From Okapia johnstoni (lineage: Eukaryota; Chordata; Mammalia; Artiodactyla; Giraffidae): DNA of 64,000 nucleotides. Within the stretch, counting starts at the first letter, position 1. Each line of letters opens with the position of its first letter. The notes under the pieces are model-generated. The model did no database searches and was not told the origin of the DNA. It saw nothing but the letters and a program-made list of their open reading frames with translations. This document shows, in pieces, positions 51,604 through 62,700 of this stretch. Location: assembly GCA_024291935.2 (NCBI GenBank), contig CM044310.1, forward strand, positions 120,662,213-120,726,212, written 5' to 3'. Made by a program: the position numbers and the translations under genes.

Positions 51604-51702
51604 CTTGAGCAAACTCCAGAATATAGTAGAGGACAGAAGACCCTGGCCTGCTGCATTCCAAGGAGTCGCAAAGAGTTGGACATGACTTAGTGACTGAACA
51701 AC
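51604..51702 (+). mobile_element. BovB/Bov-tA tail fragment
   Basis: CCTGGCCTGCTGCATTCCAAG, GTCGCAAAGAGTTGGACATG and GACTTAGTGACTGAACAAC are the BovB-derived tail. The head is missing and replaced by the GT run. Confidence 0.8.
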
Positions 51703-51724
51703 TTTTTATATATATAATTAGCTT

Positions 51725-51832
51725 GAACTGTACATATTTAAAATGTACACTTTGTATTGATGTATGACAAAACCCATCACAATATTGATAAGTAATTATC
51801 CAATTTAAATAAATAAAATTTTAAAAATAAAA
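51725..51832 (+). mobile_element. L1 3' terminus, degraded
   Basis: GTATTGATGTATGACAAAAC and ATAAGTAATTATCCAATTTAA match the ruminant L1 end also seen at 43447. Confidence 0.72.
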
Positions 51833-52149
51833 CACATATTTTGATATTTCCATACATGCTTGCATCCCTGAAACCAGATTTTCTCCTCCCTATTTCCATT
51901 TATCTTTCTGTGTGTATAAAACTATACACACATATTCTACCTTTTGTAATGGCTCTTTTCACATGTATCCATAAATAGAAAAGACTGCTATGAAACCCCA
52001 TGAACACTTTCCCAGTCTTCATCATGATGTATCATTTTCATGGTGTTCTTTATCTCCATGTAGATTAGTGGGTTACATTTACTTTATAATCCCAGATATG
52101 ACAGTGTATAACCTCTTCAGCATGCATTTCTAAAAATATAAGAACTCAT

Positions 52150-52430
52150 AACATTAATAGTTTGGCACACAGTCTTCATACTTTCAGCTCTTTTAACTGT
52201 AAGTCAGTCTTTTCAGCTTCAGTTTGAAGGCTAGCAATTATTTTCTCATAATTCTTTTCAGGATCATCAAAGATGGTCTAGGCAATCCCTCTTGATACAG
52301 GATGCTTAAAATATTCTAAATGTTCCGGGAGACAGGCTTTTGAAATTTCTACTAACTTAGCTTCACCAATGAATACATGCACCAGAGTTAGGCCAGTTGC
52401 TACTGGAATCCCAGTCAACAAAATGTGGGA
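52150..52430 (-). pseudogene. NDUFB5: NDUFB5 processed pseudogene (complex I subunit)
   Basis: On the minus strand an intronless frame reads HVFIGEAKLVEIS, then PEHLEYFKHPVSRGIA, a stop, then DDPEKNYEKIIASLQTEAEK and LQLKELKV, a second stop. These match the membrane helix end and matrix-side part of NDUFB5, an accessory subunit of mitochondrial complex I. Two in-frame stops (near the HPVSR block and after LKELKV) and the missing N-terminus and C-terminus show a dead, truncated retrocopy. Confidence 0.75.
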
Positions 52431-54399
52431 TTTCACTAAACTCACAGAATGACCGTCATATGCAAATATTTAATCATCACATTGTATACCTGAAAGTAAT
52501 ATAATGCATGTCAATTATATCTCAACTTTCTGTTCTGTTTAGTCTGTTCACCCTTCCCCCATATTTCCCCATTAGTATAGTAGATACTGCCTGAGGTCTT
52601 TTCCAGAGGGACAGTTTTGTGATGATGACAAGCCAGTAAATGCAGTGTGTCTTCTGCTTCCACCTCGTATGCCACATGGTACAATAGTTGGTGACACTGC
52701 ATCACAGCTCAGAGATCTGCAGCACACGTCTGGAACACACTGGGTTAGGTGTGTGATTCACACCTCAGCACAACTTGAGGGTGCTCCATAAACACTGGGG
52801 ATACCAGCCTAACAGGTATGGAATGCTGATGCTTCTCACTGCCTGGAACCAGACTTGTGCATACCACATCCACAATAGAGAAGATGCTTGGCAAACAAAG
52901 ACCACACACTGGGGTGCATGTAAAGCGTGCCAGGGACCTGTGAGATGAGTGGAGGCGCTTACACTACTGTAGTCATGGATTGTTGGACAGACGTGTGATA
53001 GGGGCACCCAATGTCATATGTGAGCCGCTCACAGTCTACATTCTCCTTCTTTAGATTGTGGGGTGTGGGGGTGAGGGGGGGAAACCTCACTGCTTATCCT
53101 TAACTCTTCACAGTAGGCAGAACCATTGAAATAATCAAGATTGAAATCTAAACGGAGAAAACTGATTGTTAACTAATTATCATTCATGTCCTCTGACTCT
53201 AAGAAGAGTTTGAAGACATAAGCTCATCATTGTAGAAGGAAGTTGCAGGAGGGTTCTAGTCACATGTATTCAGATCCCTAGTGTGTGGCCCCGCCGTCTC
53301 TTCTGTACAGGACTCAAACCTCAGGTGTCCTGATGAGCTTGGTGGTGCCAGGCTTATAGCCCAAATGGACTGAGACTTAGAGAGTAACACCCAGCTGGAA
53401 CACGGCAGTACCAGGCTGGAGTTTCTGCCACTGCTCTCTGAAAATATTTTCTGCGAGAACCCACTGGTTTCACACACTGCTCCTATCCACTCTCTTGATG
53501 TCAGGGCTGGCAGACTAAGCTTGCTGCTGCTTACTAGCTTAGAAAAACAAACCTTCATTGGAATTTTATTATGATGCCTCTCTTTTGAAATCTATCTCAT
53601 TGCAATTTTGTTAGAAAATGAACTTCCATTCAATTCCCAACCTGCGGTTATGTCAGCCTTAATTGTCATTGTTGAAGATGTTTCCTACTGTCCCATCTGT
53701 CTCTGAATTTGGATTTTCTTGAATTTAGATTTTACTTTCTCTCCATAGCTCCACCCTCTCCTCCATTCTTTCTGGTGAATCGTTTCTCACTTTCTATAGC
53801 TTGAAGAAATTATTTTGCAAGCTTCTTGTAAGCTTCCCATATTCAAAAGTCACATCTGTAACACTAGGAGAATTATGCCACTTCCTTTTCTTTTTCATTA
53901 TCTGTGGTTTTGAACACAATTCTCCCTCTTCTTCCATTCTAATGTGTCCATTTGGTAACTCTCTTGCTTTGCACTGTATATTCACTCACTGGCTCCCTGA
54001 TCCATAGTCTGGTCACAGATCATTTTTTAGATGTGTGTACTGACCTTGTGTTAAACTTCCACAAAAATGAGCGTAGGAGAATGATGTGCCATCTGGAGTG
54101 TGTTCCTATACTCAGAATCTTCCTATGGATTTATTCCTGGCAAATGATGAGGAAATGTTTCTCACTGAGTTCAGGACAAGATCCTAAATGTCAGTCATAC
54201 CATATCTGTTTCTTTGATTATTTAGTGGAGTCTCAAGGTTAAAGTTGTTCAAGTTTTGATATAGTTATGAAACTGAATCTTTGTGGTGCGATTTCAGACT
54301 GTGTTTCTGTCTTCTCTCTGCTCTGCCAGGCGTCCTCTGGAGACAGCATGTTCTCTTCACATTGCAGAGCCAGGGACATTTGTATAGTGCACTCTTTTT
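52431..54399. other. Intergenic, nothing firmly recognised
   Basis: An L1-like terminus fragment (ACATTGTATACCTGAAAGTA) occurs near 52480. Open frames at 52511-52705 and 53256-53558 on the minus strand have no domain I can name. Confidence 0.4.
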
Positions 54400-54695
54400 T
54401 CTTTTTTTAAATTTTATGATGCCTTCGGTTTTCCCTCATTATTTGTTTATGACTGTGACAGCTCTTCATTCTCTGGTTGCGGTGAGCAGGGGCTACTCTC
54501 TTGTGATGCACGGGCTTCTCGTTGAGCTGGCTTCTCTTGTTGGAGCTCCTGGGCTCTAGAGCACAGGCTCAATAGTTGTGGCTCAGGGGCTCAGTTGCTC
54601 CAAGGCACATGGGATCTTCCTGGATCAGGGATGGAACTGGTGTCTCTTGCGTTGGCAGGTGGATTCTTAACCGCTGAGCCACCAGGGAAGCCCTT
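54400..54695 (-). mobile_element. CHR-type SINE, long form
   Basis: Body TTCTCTGGTTGCGGTGAGCA and end CTGAGCCACCAGGGAAGCCC. Confidence 0.88.
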
Positions 54696-55319
54696 ATAGC
54701 GCACTCATGTAGATGATGGTCAGTGATACAGAACGTGGGAAATTCCTGGTTCAGGCAGAGATTCCAGATCACCTGCCACCATCTGGAATGTGCTTCATGT
54801 TTCCCAGAGAGAGCAGGATGCGTGTAAGAAACAAGATTGTGCCTCTGTGGCAAACCCACATTTGAAGGCTCTCTGCAAATCCTGTTTGAGGTCCCCTATT
54901 TGAGTAGCCTTTTGATTGTGTGAAACTCTGCGTCTTTTCTTTAGTTGTGAACTGTGACCCCAGTGAGTAACTCCCTGGAGTTTCACTGCTCCACTTGCCT
55001 CCACTCCGACAGGAGCTTTTAAACATCGTCCAGCATCCCCCAAGGCAGGTCTGCTCCCTCTCCCCACTTCATACTGGGGCCGGGACTTAAAGGGAGTGTC
55101 TTGTTGTGCCCCCCCCCCCCACCGTGAGGGGTGAGGATCCCAGAATCAGGCCCACATCCCAGCGTCTCAGGAGTCTGACCCAGGGTCCTGGCCTTCCCTC
55201 TGGGCCTGTTTCCGCCCCAGGGGAGCCCCTCCCAGTTCCCTTTAGCTCCTCTGAGTGTTCTCAGCCTCCCTACTCCCCGGGGTGCCTTGGACCCTCTCCT
55301 TCCTGGATGCTGATGGCCC

Positions 55320-55700
55320 CTCTAATGGTTTACAAAAGTTGCCATAACAAAGTGCCTGAAACTGGGAAGCTTAAACAGGAATTTATTTTCTCACAGATAC
55401 GGAGGCTAGAGGTCTGAGATCAAGGAGTTAACAGCATTGATTCCTCTGAGATGGCACTCCTTGGCTTGTAGGTGGCCATCTTGTCCCTGTGTCTTCACAC
55501 GGTCTTCCCTCTGTGTGTCTGTCCTACCTTCCTCATCTTTTTTTAAGGACACCAGTCACATTGGATTAGGGTCCACCCTAGTGGCTTTATTTAACCTTTT
55601 TAAAGACTCTACTTCCACATACAAAGACTTCTGAGGTACTTGATGTTAAGACTTCAACATATGAATTTTAGGGCATAAACTTCAGTCCATAACTGCCACC
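55320..55700 (-). repeat. Old mammalian interspersed repeat, family unassigned
   Basis: CCATAACAAAGTGCCTGAAAC, TTTATTTTCTCACAGATACG, CACATTGGATTAGGGTCCAC and ACTTCAACATATGAATTTTAG are text of a very common ancient mammalian repeat. I do not assign the family. Confidence 0.55.
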
Positions 55701-55824
55701 ACACTTTTTCATAGGGACACCAGAGAAACTGGCAACACTACAAATCATGCCTTAACGTACTGTTTTGGGATTATTTTTTGTTTTGGTTTGGATTCTGTTC
55801 TGTTTTGTTGTTTTTTTGGTTTTT

Positions 55825-55928
55825 TTCCGGGCAGCTTGCAGGATCTCAATTCCCCAACCAGGGATTGAACCTGGGCCACAGTAGTGAAAGCCCAGAGTCC
55901 TGACCGCTGGACCACCAGGGAACGTCCC
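55825..55928 (-). mobile_element. CHR-type SINE, short
   Basis: CCAACCAGGGATTGAACCTG region and CTGGACCACCAGGGAACGTCC head in reverse, preceded by a T-rich tail. Confidence 0.85.
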
Positions 55929-56089
55929 TTTATTTATTTTATTGTTGAATATTTTGACTTAAAGTAATGGAGAATATATTAAAAATTCAGATAAAAGTTA
56001 AAATTAGCTGTAAGTTATATGAAGTCATTGTACCAAAAAAAAAAAAAAAAGTTGGGGGAGATATCTTCCACTATTCCAGAATAGTAAAA

Positions 56090-57020
56090 ACAATTATTCC
56101 TTAGTAAAGAAGAATGAATGAAGTTCCAATATAAGTCTTTGTTGTTTCACTATCTTCTTACTAGCTAATGAAAACAAAAATAACCAAAACTCATTTTTAA
56201 AAAACAGGCAAAGTATATGAACATTTTAATAGACAGAAAGGTGGCAAATGAGCAAAAGAAAAATGCTTAACATCATGAAACATCAGGGAAGTGGGGCTAA
56301 AACTACAGTGAGATATTGTTATACACACTTATTAAAAGGGCCAAAACTTAAAAACTCCAGCCATACCCAACTGTTGGCAAAGATATGGAAGAACCAGTCT
56401 CTCACTGCTGATGGAAATACAAAAGGAAACAACTTTTAGTTCACAGTTTGATGTTTCTCGAAAAGTTATATATTTGTTATCCTGTAACTCAGGCATCACA
56501 CTCTAAGGTATTAGACAAGAGAAATGAAATATATCCATATTGAAGAATTGTACTGAGATGTATATAGCAATTTTGTTTGATAGAGCCAAAACCCAGAAAC
56601 TATTCATATATCCAAAAATCAAAAGAAAGAACAAACAAATAGTGGTATACACAAAGAACATCATACTCCTCAACAACACAAAAAATGAACTACCCACATC
56701 AGAACAATTGATGAATCTCACACACTACATGAGGAGGGCACCAAGGGGAAAAAAGACTGACCATTTTATATAATTCTATTCGTGAGAAGTCATAGAAAAT
56801 GCAGAATACTTTATTATAAAGTAAATCAATGTTTGCCTGGAAGGCTGGGGAGGGCAGACAGAGATTATTAAAAGACATAAGGTAAATATTGTGTAATGTA
56901 TAGGTTATTTATCTTGATTGTTTGGTGGTTTCATGGGTTTACATGAATGTCAAAATTTATCAAATGGACACTATTGTTTATTAACTATACCTAAAAAGCT
57001 TTAACAAACAAAAATTCTTA
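56090..57020 (+). mobile_element. Old L1 3' region
   Basis: AATGAGCAAAAGAAAAATGC, then CAACTGTTGGCAAAGATATGG and ATTTTATATAATTCTATTCG follow the order of a mammalian L1 ORF2 end and 3'UTR in plus orientation. Many stops. Confidence 0.75.
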
Positions 57021-57670
57021 CTGTTTTAGAAAAATAAAGCTTAGCAAACCTCTGTTGACATCACCATATCTGTTGTAATGCCCTGGGATCAGCACCTTGC
57101 CTCAATAGTAGCAAACATTGGTGAGCAGTGAAGACCATTTACAACTGAGTCAGTAGGAAGGAATACAGGCTGGGTCATAAAAGCCACATCATTGGACAAA
57201 GAGATCTTCCGTCTTCTTGTTTTTCTATCTGAGCAGCAATGGCCTTAGGGTGTACAGCCCAGAGAAGCTACAGGAATCCCTAAGATCATCAGATATTTTC
57301 TGATGAGTCCCTCAGCTACACAAGACACACAGTTCTGAAGGTCCTGAGAATTTGTGCAGCTGCTCATCCTTCACAGCCATGGTTCCTGGAGCACTGTGGA
57401 TGCCCTTTTAAAAGAGGAACATTCCAACCAGTCTGCTGTAGTCTCCCATGCTCTCTGCTCCTGGAACGATTATCATTCCCCCTGTAATCTTTCAACCAGT
57501 GACACACACTCCCAGACATACAGAATTGTGGCCATCAGGGCACACGGCTCCCCTCCAGGACCCGGGGAACAGACTTCCCTCACCACTGCTGAGCAGTATC
57601 TCCTGTAAAGAAGAGAAAATTTCATGCTGTTTCCAGAAGTACTTGAGGTTGTCACACTCTCCCTCCTTAG
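57021..57670. other. Intergenic, nothing recognised
   Basis: Open frames at 57354-57608 and 57448-57861 lack any domain; the second runs into SINE sequence. Confidence 0.4.
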
Positions 57671-57672
57671 GA

Positions 57673-59071
57673 TATGCTGCTGCTGCTGCTGCTGCTAAGT
57701 CGCTTCAGTCGTGTCCGACTCTGTGCGACCCCATAGATGGCAGCCTACCAGGCTCCCCCGTCCCTGGGATTCTCCAGGTAAGAACACTGGAGTGGGTTAC
57801 TGCCGGAGTCCAGCCCCAGCAGGTCAGGGTTCCCTCAGGATGGACGGCATCGGCGATATGAATGAGAAGACACAGCGAGTCGTGGTGTTTCCAAGTGTCT
57901 TCTGACTTTATTGTTTTTAAGACAGCTTTTATATTTTTAGTGGTACATAGAAACAAATGTAAAGTATAGAGTCATACCAAATCAGTTTAATGGGTCAACA
58001 GTGCTGACCCTTACCGACATCGTTTGCATATCTTAGTTCATTTTGTCTACATCATCTTCCGGCCTGGGGGCCTGCTAACATCTTGTGACTCTCCATTGAT
58101 AAGGGTTGATCAGTCAGAACCCTTTTGTATCAGGCACAGCAGGAAAGAATTCATCAATAGAAAGTTTCAAGGTAAAACTTGTTTTCGGTAATTTACTCTA
58201 CGCCTTGAGCTTAACAGAAAAGAATGTGGTCCCATAAGGTCATAGAACAGCAAGCTGAAGGTCAGCTCTAAGTAAGAATCATCAGTTAATTCAACAATTG
58301 TCTTATTATTTGCATTAAAGCTAAACTTTTATTTATATAAATCTTTAACTATTATGCTCTCATTATATAGGCTAAATACGTTAAGAGTAAAAACATAGTG
58401 AGTAAATATAGACTAAGTGACAGTTTCATAAAGCAGTTTTTCTTATATTTCCTAACAAGCCTTTTTTCCTGCGAAGGGTTTTGTGCCCATAGGGGCTTTC
58501 TGTGCAGAGGCTCTCAATGCTGTTTTATTACTAGGGAGCAGTTATGCACATTAGCTCCAAAGGCACAGGTACATTTATTAAACAAACCAATATGTTAGCA
58601 AAAGGAATTTAGATCAGCATACTCTATATCTCAGATAATTTTATTTAGGATGCTACCGTTCAGGGGCCTTGTTGATTTGAGGTTTCAGAATGATCTGTTT
58701 TAGAAGGTAATCAGGAAAGGCCTTTTGCCTAAATCACAGAAAATAAGAAGAGGTTTATTATAGCAAGCGTCAGAAAGAGAGATCTCATTTTTAAGGTGAG
58801 CGCTGAGGCAGCCTCTCGAGAATCCCTGAGGCCTGAGTTGCTCTGCTCGTCAGTCCTTCTCCTCATGACTCTGTCATGAGTGGGGATCTCGTGAGCTGGC
58901 TCCCGGCAGGTTACCATTTCCTTCTCCAATCCAGGAAAGTGAAAAGTGAAAGTGAAGTCGCTCAGTCGTGTCCAACTCTTAGCAACCCCATGGACTGCAG
59001 CCTACCAGGCTCCTCCATCCATGGGATTTTCCAGGCAAGAGTGCTGGAGTGGGGTGCCATTGCCTTCTCCG
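57673..59071 (-). mobile_element. Bov-A2 SINE interrupted by a solo LTR
   Basis: The left part starts with a (GCT)n run and AAGTCGCTTCAGTCGTGTCC and stops at GTGGGTTAC. The right part resumes GGTTACCATTTCCTTCTCC at 58909 and continues into the second A unit, ending near 59071. The join is exact once the LTR and one GGTTAC are removed. Confidence 0.92.
57801..58908 (-). mobile_element. Solo LTR of an endogenous retrovirus, intact ends and 6-bp target duplication
   Basis: The element is 1108 bp. It begins TGCCGG and ends CCGGCA and is flanked on both sides by GGTTAC (57795-57800 and 58909-58914). On the minus strand an AATAAA (complement at 57907-57912) lies about 110 bp before the 3' end, as expected for R-U5. 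There are no gag, pol or env remains, so the provirus was lost by LTR-LTR recombination. A 6-bp duplication points to a class II (ERVK-like) integrase; this is inference. Confidence 0.93.
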
Positions 59072-59700
59072 CCTTAGGATATACACTGTCACAAAAAATT
59101 CTAGCATTCTGGCTCAAAGCAAGACAAAGCAGGCCCAAACTGCCAAGAGAACTGCTACCATTCCACCTCCCACCACCCCCATGAGGTACACATGGGTCAG
59201 CATCCCATGAAATCTGTTTCTCGTATTTGGGCAGAGTCTACTTGTTTTCAAACTACCCCATAAAGTGAATAGAACACTCAGGATTAAAGGTGACTGAAAC
59301 CATAAGGTCTTTGTTATAACAGAAAACCAGAACACTGGAGGCAGGCTGCTCCTGGATCAGTGCTTTGGAGGCTGGAAATTCCAACATGAGAGGCATGTGA
59401 AACCAACAATATCCCCCCAAAAAGGTACTCCATCTTTTCAGGTCACCAGCAGAACTCAGATGGAGTCCTTTGGATCACAGCTGTGTCAAGACCCTGCTCA
59501 AACTAATCAGAAAAGAGGGTATTCCAGCCTCTCAGTAAGTCCCTGAGGGAATGAGAGAACACTGCGATTTCCTGTTCCCAACACACTGGGGTGGGTGAAT
59601 GATGCACAGTCTGGGCACCTGCGAGGTGGTAGAGATACAGTGGCTTCTGTATCTCTACAGAGCTGACACCACAGAAACCTGGCAAGGACACTGGGTAGGT
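59072..59700. other. Intergenic, nothing recognised
   Basis: No supported coding region. Confidence 0.4.
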
Positions 59701-59707
59701 TAGCTGG

Positions 59708-59825
59708 GACTTCCCTGGGGGTCCAGCAGTTAGACCCCACACTTCCACAGCAGGGGGAAGGTATTCGATCCCTGGTTGGGGGACTGAGATCCCACTGGCC
59801 CCATGGTGTGGCCAAAAAAGAAGGG
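59708..59825 (+). mobile_element. CHR-type SINE
   Basis: GGACTTCCCTGGGGGTCCAG head, GATCCCTGGTTGGGGGACTG region, GTGTGGCCAAAAAAG end. Confidence 0.9.
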
Positions 59826-59884
59826 CTGGGTAGGTTAAGGTGTGCTGTGCACCTCCCACATCCCTGAAATTTATGTTGATGTAG

Positions 59885-60652
<768 letters not shown>

Positions 60653-60653
60653 A

Positions 60654-60720
<67 letters not shown>
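60653..60720. repeat. (CA)n microsatellite inside the finger pseudogene
   Basis: About 34 CA units immediately upstream (on the minus strand) of the first finger, splitting the pseudogene from its former linker. Confidence 0.97.
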
Positions 60721-60722
<2 letters not shown>

Positions 60723-61711
60723 GCCACATCGGAGTTGAGCTCTCAGAAGAGTGAACAAACAGTGTTTGTGAGATCAGCTTCCTTAATGTAGGTAGGAGGG
60801 GATGTCTCCTGATTCCATGAGAGGGTGCTGTTGGCTCACCTGAGTATCTCCAGGGCAGGCAGGGAATTGAAACTGCCTGAGAAGGGATGAGCAGGAACTC
60901 CAATTAATCCCTGTGAGAAAGAAGGCTGTTAGGAGACCTTGTGTGCAAGAGCAGAGTGAGGAGAACCAGCACTCAGGCCATTTGAGGTCCTCATGGTTTC
61001 ACAACAAAGCACTGTAATATCAGCCTTAATTTTAGGCCTTATATCACAACCTGGCAAAAACATCCTGAGTACGCTTTGCCAATTCAGACATGATTGAATA
61101 GTTCCAGGGACTTCTCATGACTCCTTGAGCTGCAGCAGCCCCAAATCTTTCTATGGAGTCCTCACTACTCAGGGCAGTTCCTTGCCTCAGAACTTTGCCA
61201 TTCAGAATACATCTGGTCTCAGACACATGTGGCCCTTTCCACTCCTGGGCTGCACTCCCAGCCATCACAACTTTCTTCTGCTCACCCAACCCACATTGAA
61301 AGTTCAATCCCATTTAACAGAACACTCCAGGCCTCATGACTCTCATAAATAACCGGGTTTGCCCTAGACTTTAGTCTCTAGGCTGAAAAAAGCACCCCAG
61401 ATCCCAAGTCCTCACAGAATCCTGATAAGTGCTTGAAATGGTGAATAAGCACCAGCCCCAGTCTGAGTGATATTTTGCTTCAATAGCCTTTTGTTTCTGC
61501 ATTCACATCCATCTAATGCCTATTCTCCCCTTGGAAGCTTGGCCACCTGCCAGACTATCCTGTCCCTGACACATTCCTTTGGAGGCCACTTACCTGGCTC
61601 AGTGTGTTTGTAAAGCCCAAACCAGGCACTCATACAAAAAAACCTAATGCAGTCTCCACCATCTCCTGTCTGACCCCCTAATAGTTTTACCACTATAATC
61701 TGGAGTTTGTT
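60721..61711. other. Flank of the minus-strand pseudogene, nothing firmly recognised
   Basis: It may hold the old linker or intron of the pseudogene. A minus-strand frame at 61044-61313 (89 codons) has no known domain. Confidence 0.35.
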
Positions 61712-61880
61712 GCTATTGTTTTTCAGTCACTAAATCCTGCCTGACTGTTCGCGACCCCATGAACTGCAGCACACCAGGCTTCCCTGTCCTTCACTATCTC
61801 CCAGAGTTTGCTCAAACTCATGAGTCGGTGATGCCATCCAACCATCTCATCCTCTGTCGCCAGCTTCTCCTCCCATGACA
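61712..61880 (-). mobile_element. BovB LINE 3' fragment
   Basis: TTTCAGTCACTAAATCCTGCC tail and GAGTCGGTGATGCCATCCAAC block in reverse. Strongly truncated. Confidence 0.85.
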
Positions 61881-62309
61881 GAACCGAAGGTAATCTGGCG
61901 TATTTTGTCCCTCACCAAATGTACATAGACTGGAAAACTGACTTTATGCTTTGGGGTCAGTGCATTTGAATTGAAATAAGATAAAGTTTATTAGTCCTGC
62001 TAACAGTGGACATGTTTTATGTCTGAAAGACTCTACAAATAATCTTTTTATTTTTATCTGTAGCCTTGACGGGGGTTGGTTGAGGCCAAAAAGTAGTATT
62101 TTTGGCCTCTGGGAGCATGCTGAGCTTCACCGAGCCTGAAACATGTCTCCAAACACTGGGGTGACCAGCTGCAGAGAGCACTTGGCAGAAATGCGGTCAT
62201 GATCCCTTTAAACAGGGGGCGAAGCTCACCTGGATGTGTCACTCCCCAAACTCTCCTCCTGGCCAGCCTCGCAAGAAGCCCAGTCCCAGAGCTCTGCGGC
62301 TCTATGGGG

Positions 62310-62331
62310 ACTACATTACCCAGAATACTCA
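62310..62331 (+). promoter_or_regulatory. ZNF143/SBS-like promoter element of ZNF-C
   Basis: ACTACATTACCCAGAATACT is close to the ZNF143 site ACTACAnnTCCCAGnATGC. It lies about 360 bp before the start codon and corresponds to the element at 9735 in ZNF-A. Confidence 0.6.
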
Positions 62332-62389
62332 GAGTCGAGCGGCAGCAATGATTCCCAATGAGAGCTTAGAAAGAGGAGGCCGCGTAACG

Positions 62390-62700
62390 TGAGGGGGAAC
62401 TTCCTGCTTCCTCCGCTCGGGGGCCATGTTAGCTGTTCGCTGTTTTGTTAACCTGTGCTAAATTTTGTTAACCTGTGCGGGAATTCTGGGCCAGTCCTGA
62501 GGTGACGGAATTGAGGAAGTCCGAGAAAGAGGTTCTGTCCCCGCTGCACAGAGGCGGGTCTCAGGCTCGACGCCGCCGCCCGGGGTGCCCCATCCCAGGC
62601 CTCGGATCGGGACCGCCGCGCCCGTCTCCTCTCTCGTCTCCTGGCCCCGCTCCTCCCCCAGAGTCCGATGGCAGCTGCAGCCCCGAAGAACCCGCTTCAG
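62390..62700 (+). promoter_or_regulatory. ZNF-C CpG-rich promoter and exon 1
   Basis: CpG-dense sequence leads into the first coding exon. The arrangement matches ZNF-A and ZNF-B. No TATA box is evident, as is usual for KRAB zinc-finger promoters. Confidence 0.65.
62668..62700 (+). CDS. ZNF-C first coding exon (KRAB zinc-finger gene, 5' part only)
   Basis: ATG within GAGTCCGATGG (G at +4) opens MAAAAPKNPLQ, followed by the donor GTAAACG at 62701 in phase 0. The MAAAA..P.Q leader is the standard start of ZNF211-like KRAB proteins. Of the three paralogues only this one keeps the exon-1 start. The KRAB and finger exons would lie beyond the right edge of the window. Confidence 0.72.

Noticed and set aside
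57801..58908. Search for retroviral coding remains next to the solo LTR
   Set aside because: Both LTR ends abut the interrupted SINE directly, so no internal viral sequence is left.
61044..61313. 89-codon minus-strand frame
   Set aside because: No recognised domain, no clear splice context, and the length is not unusual by chance. Left as unassigned.
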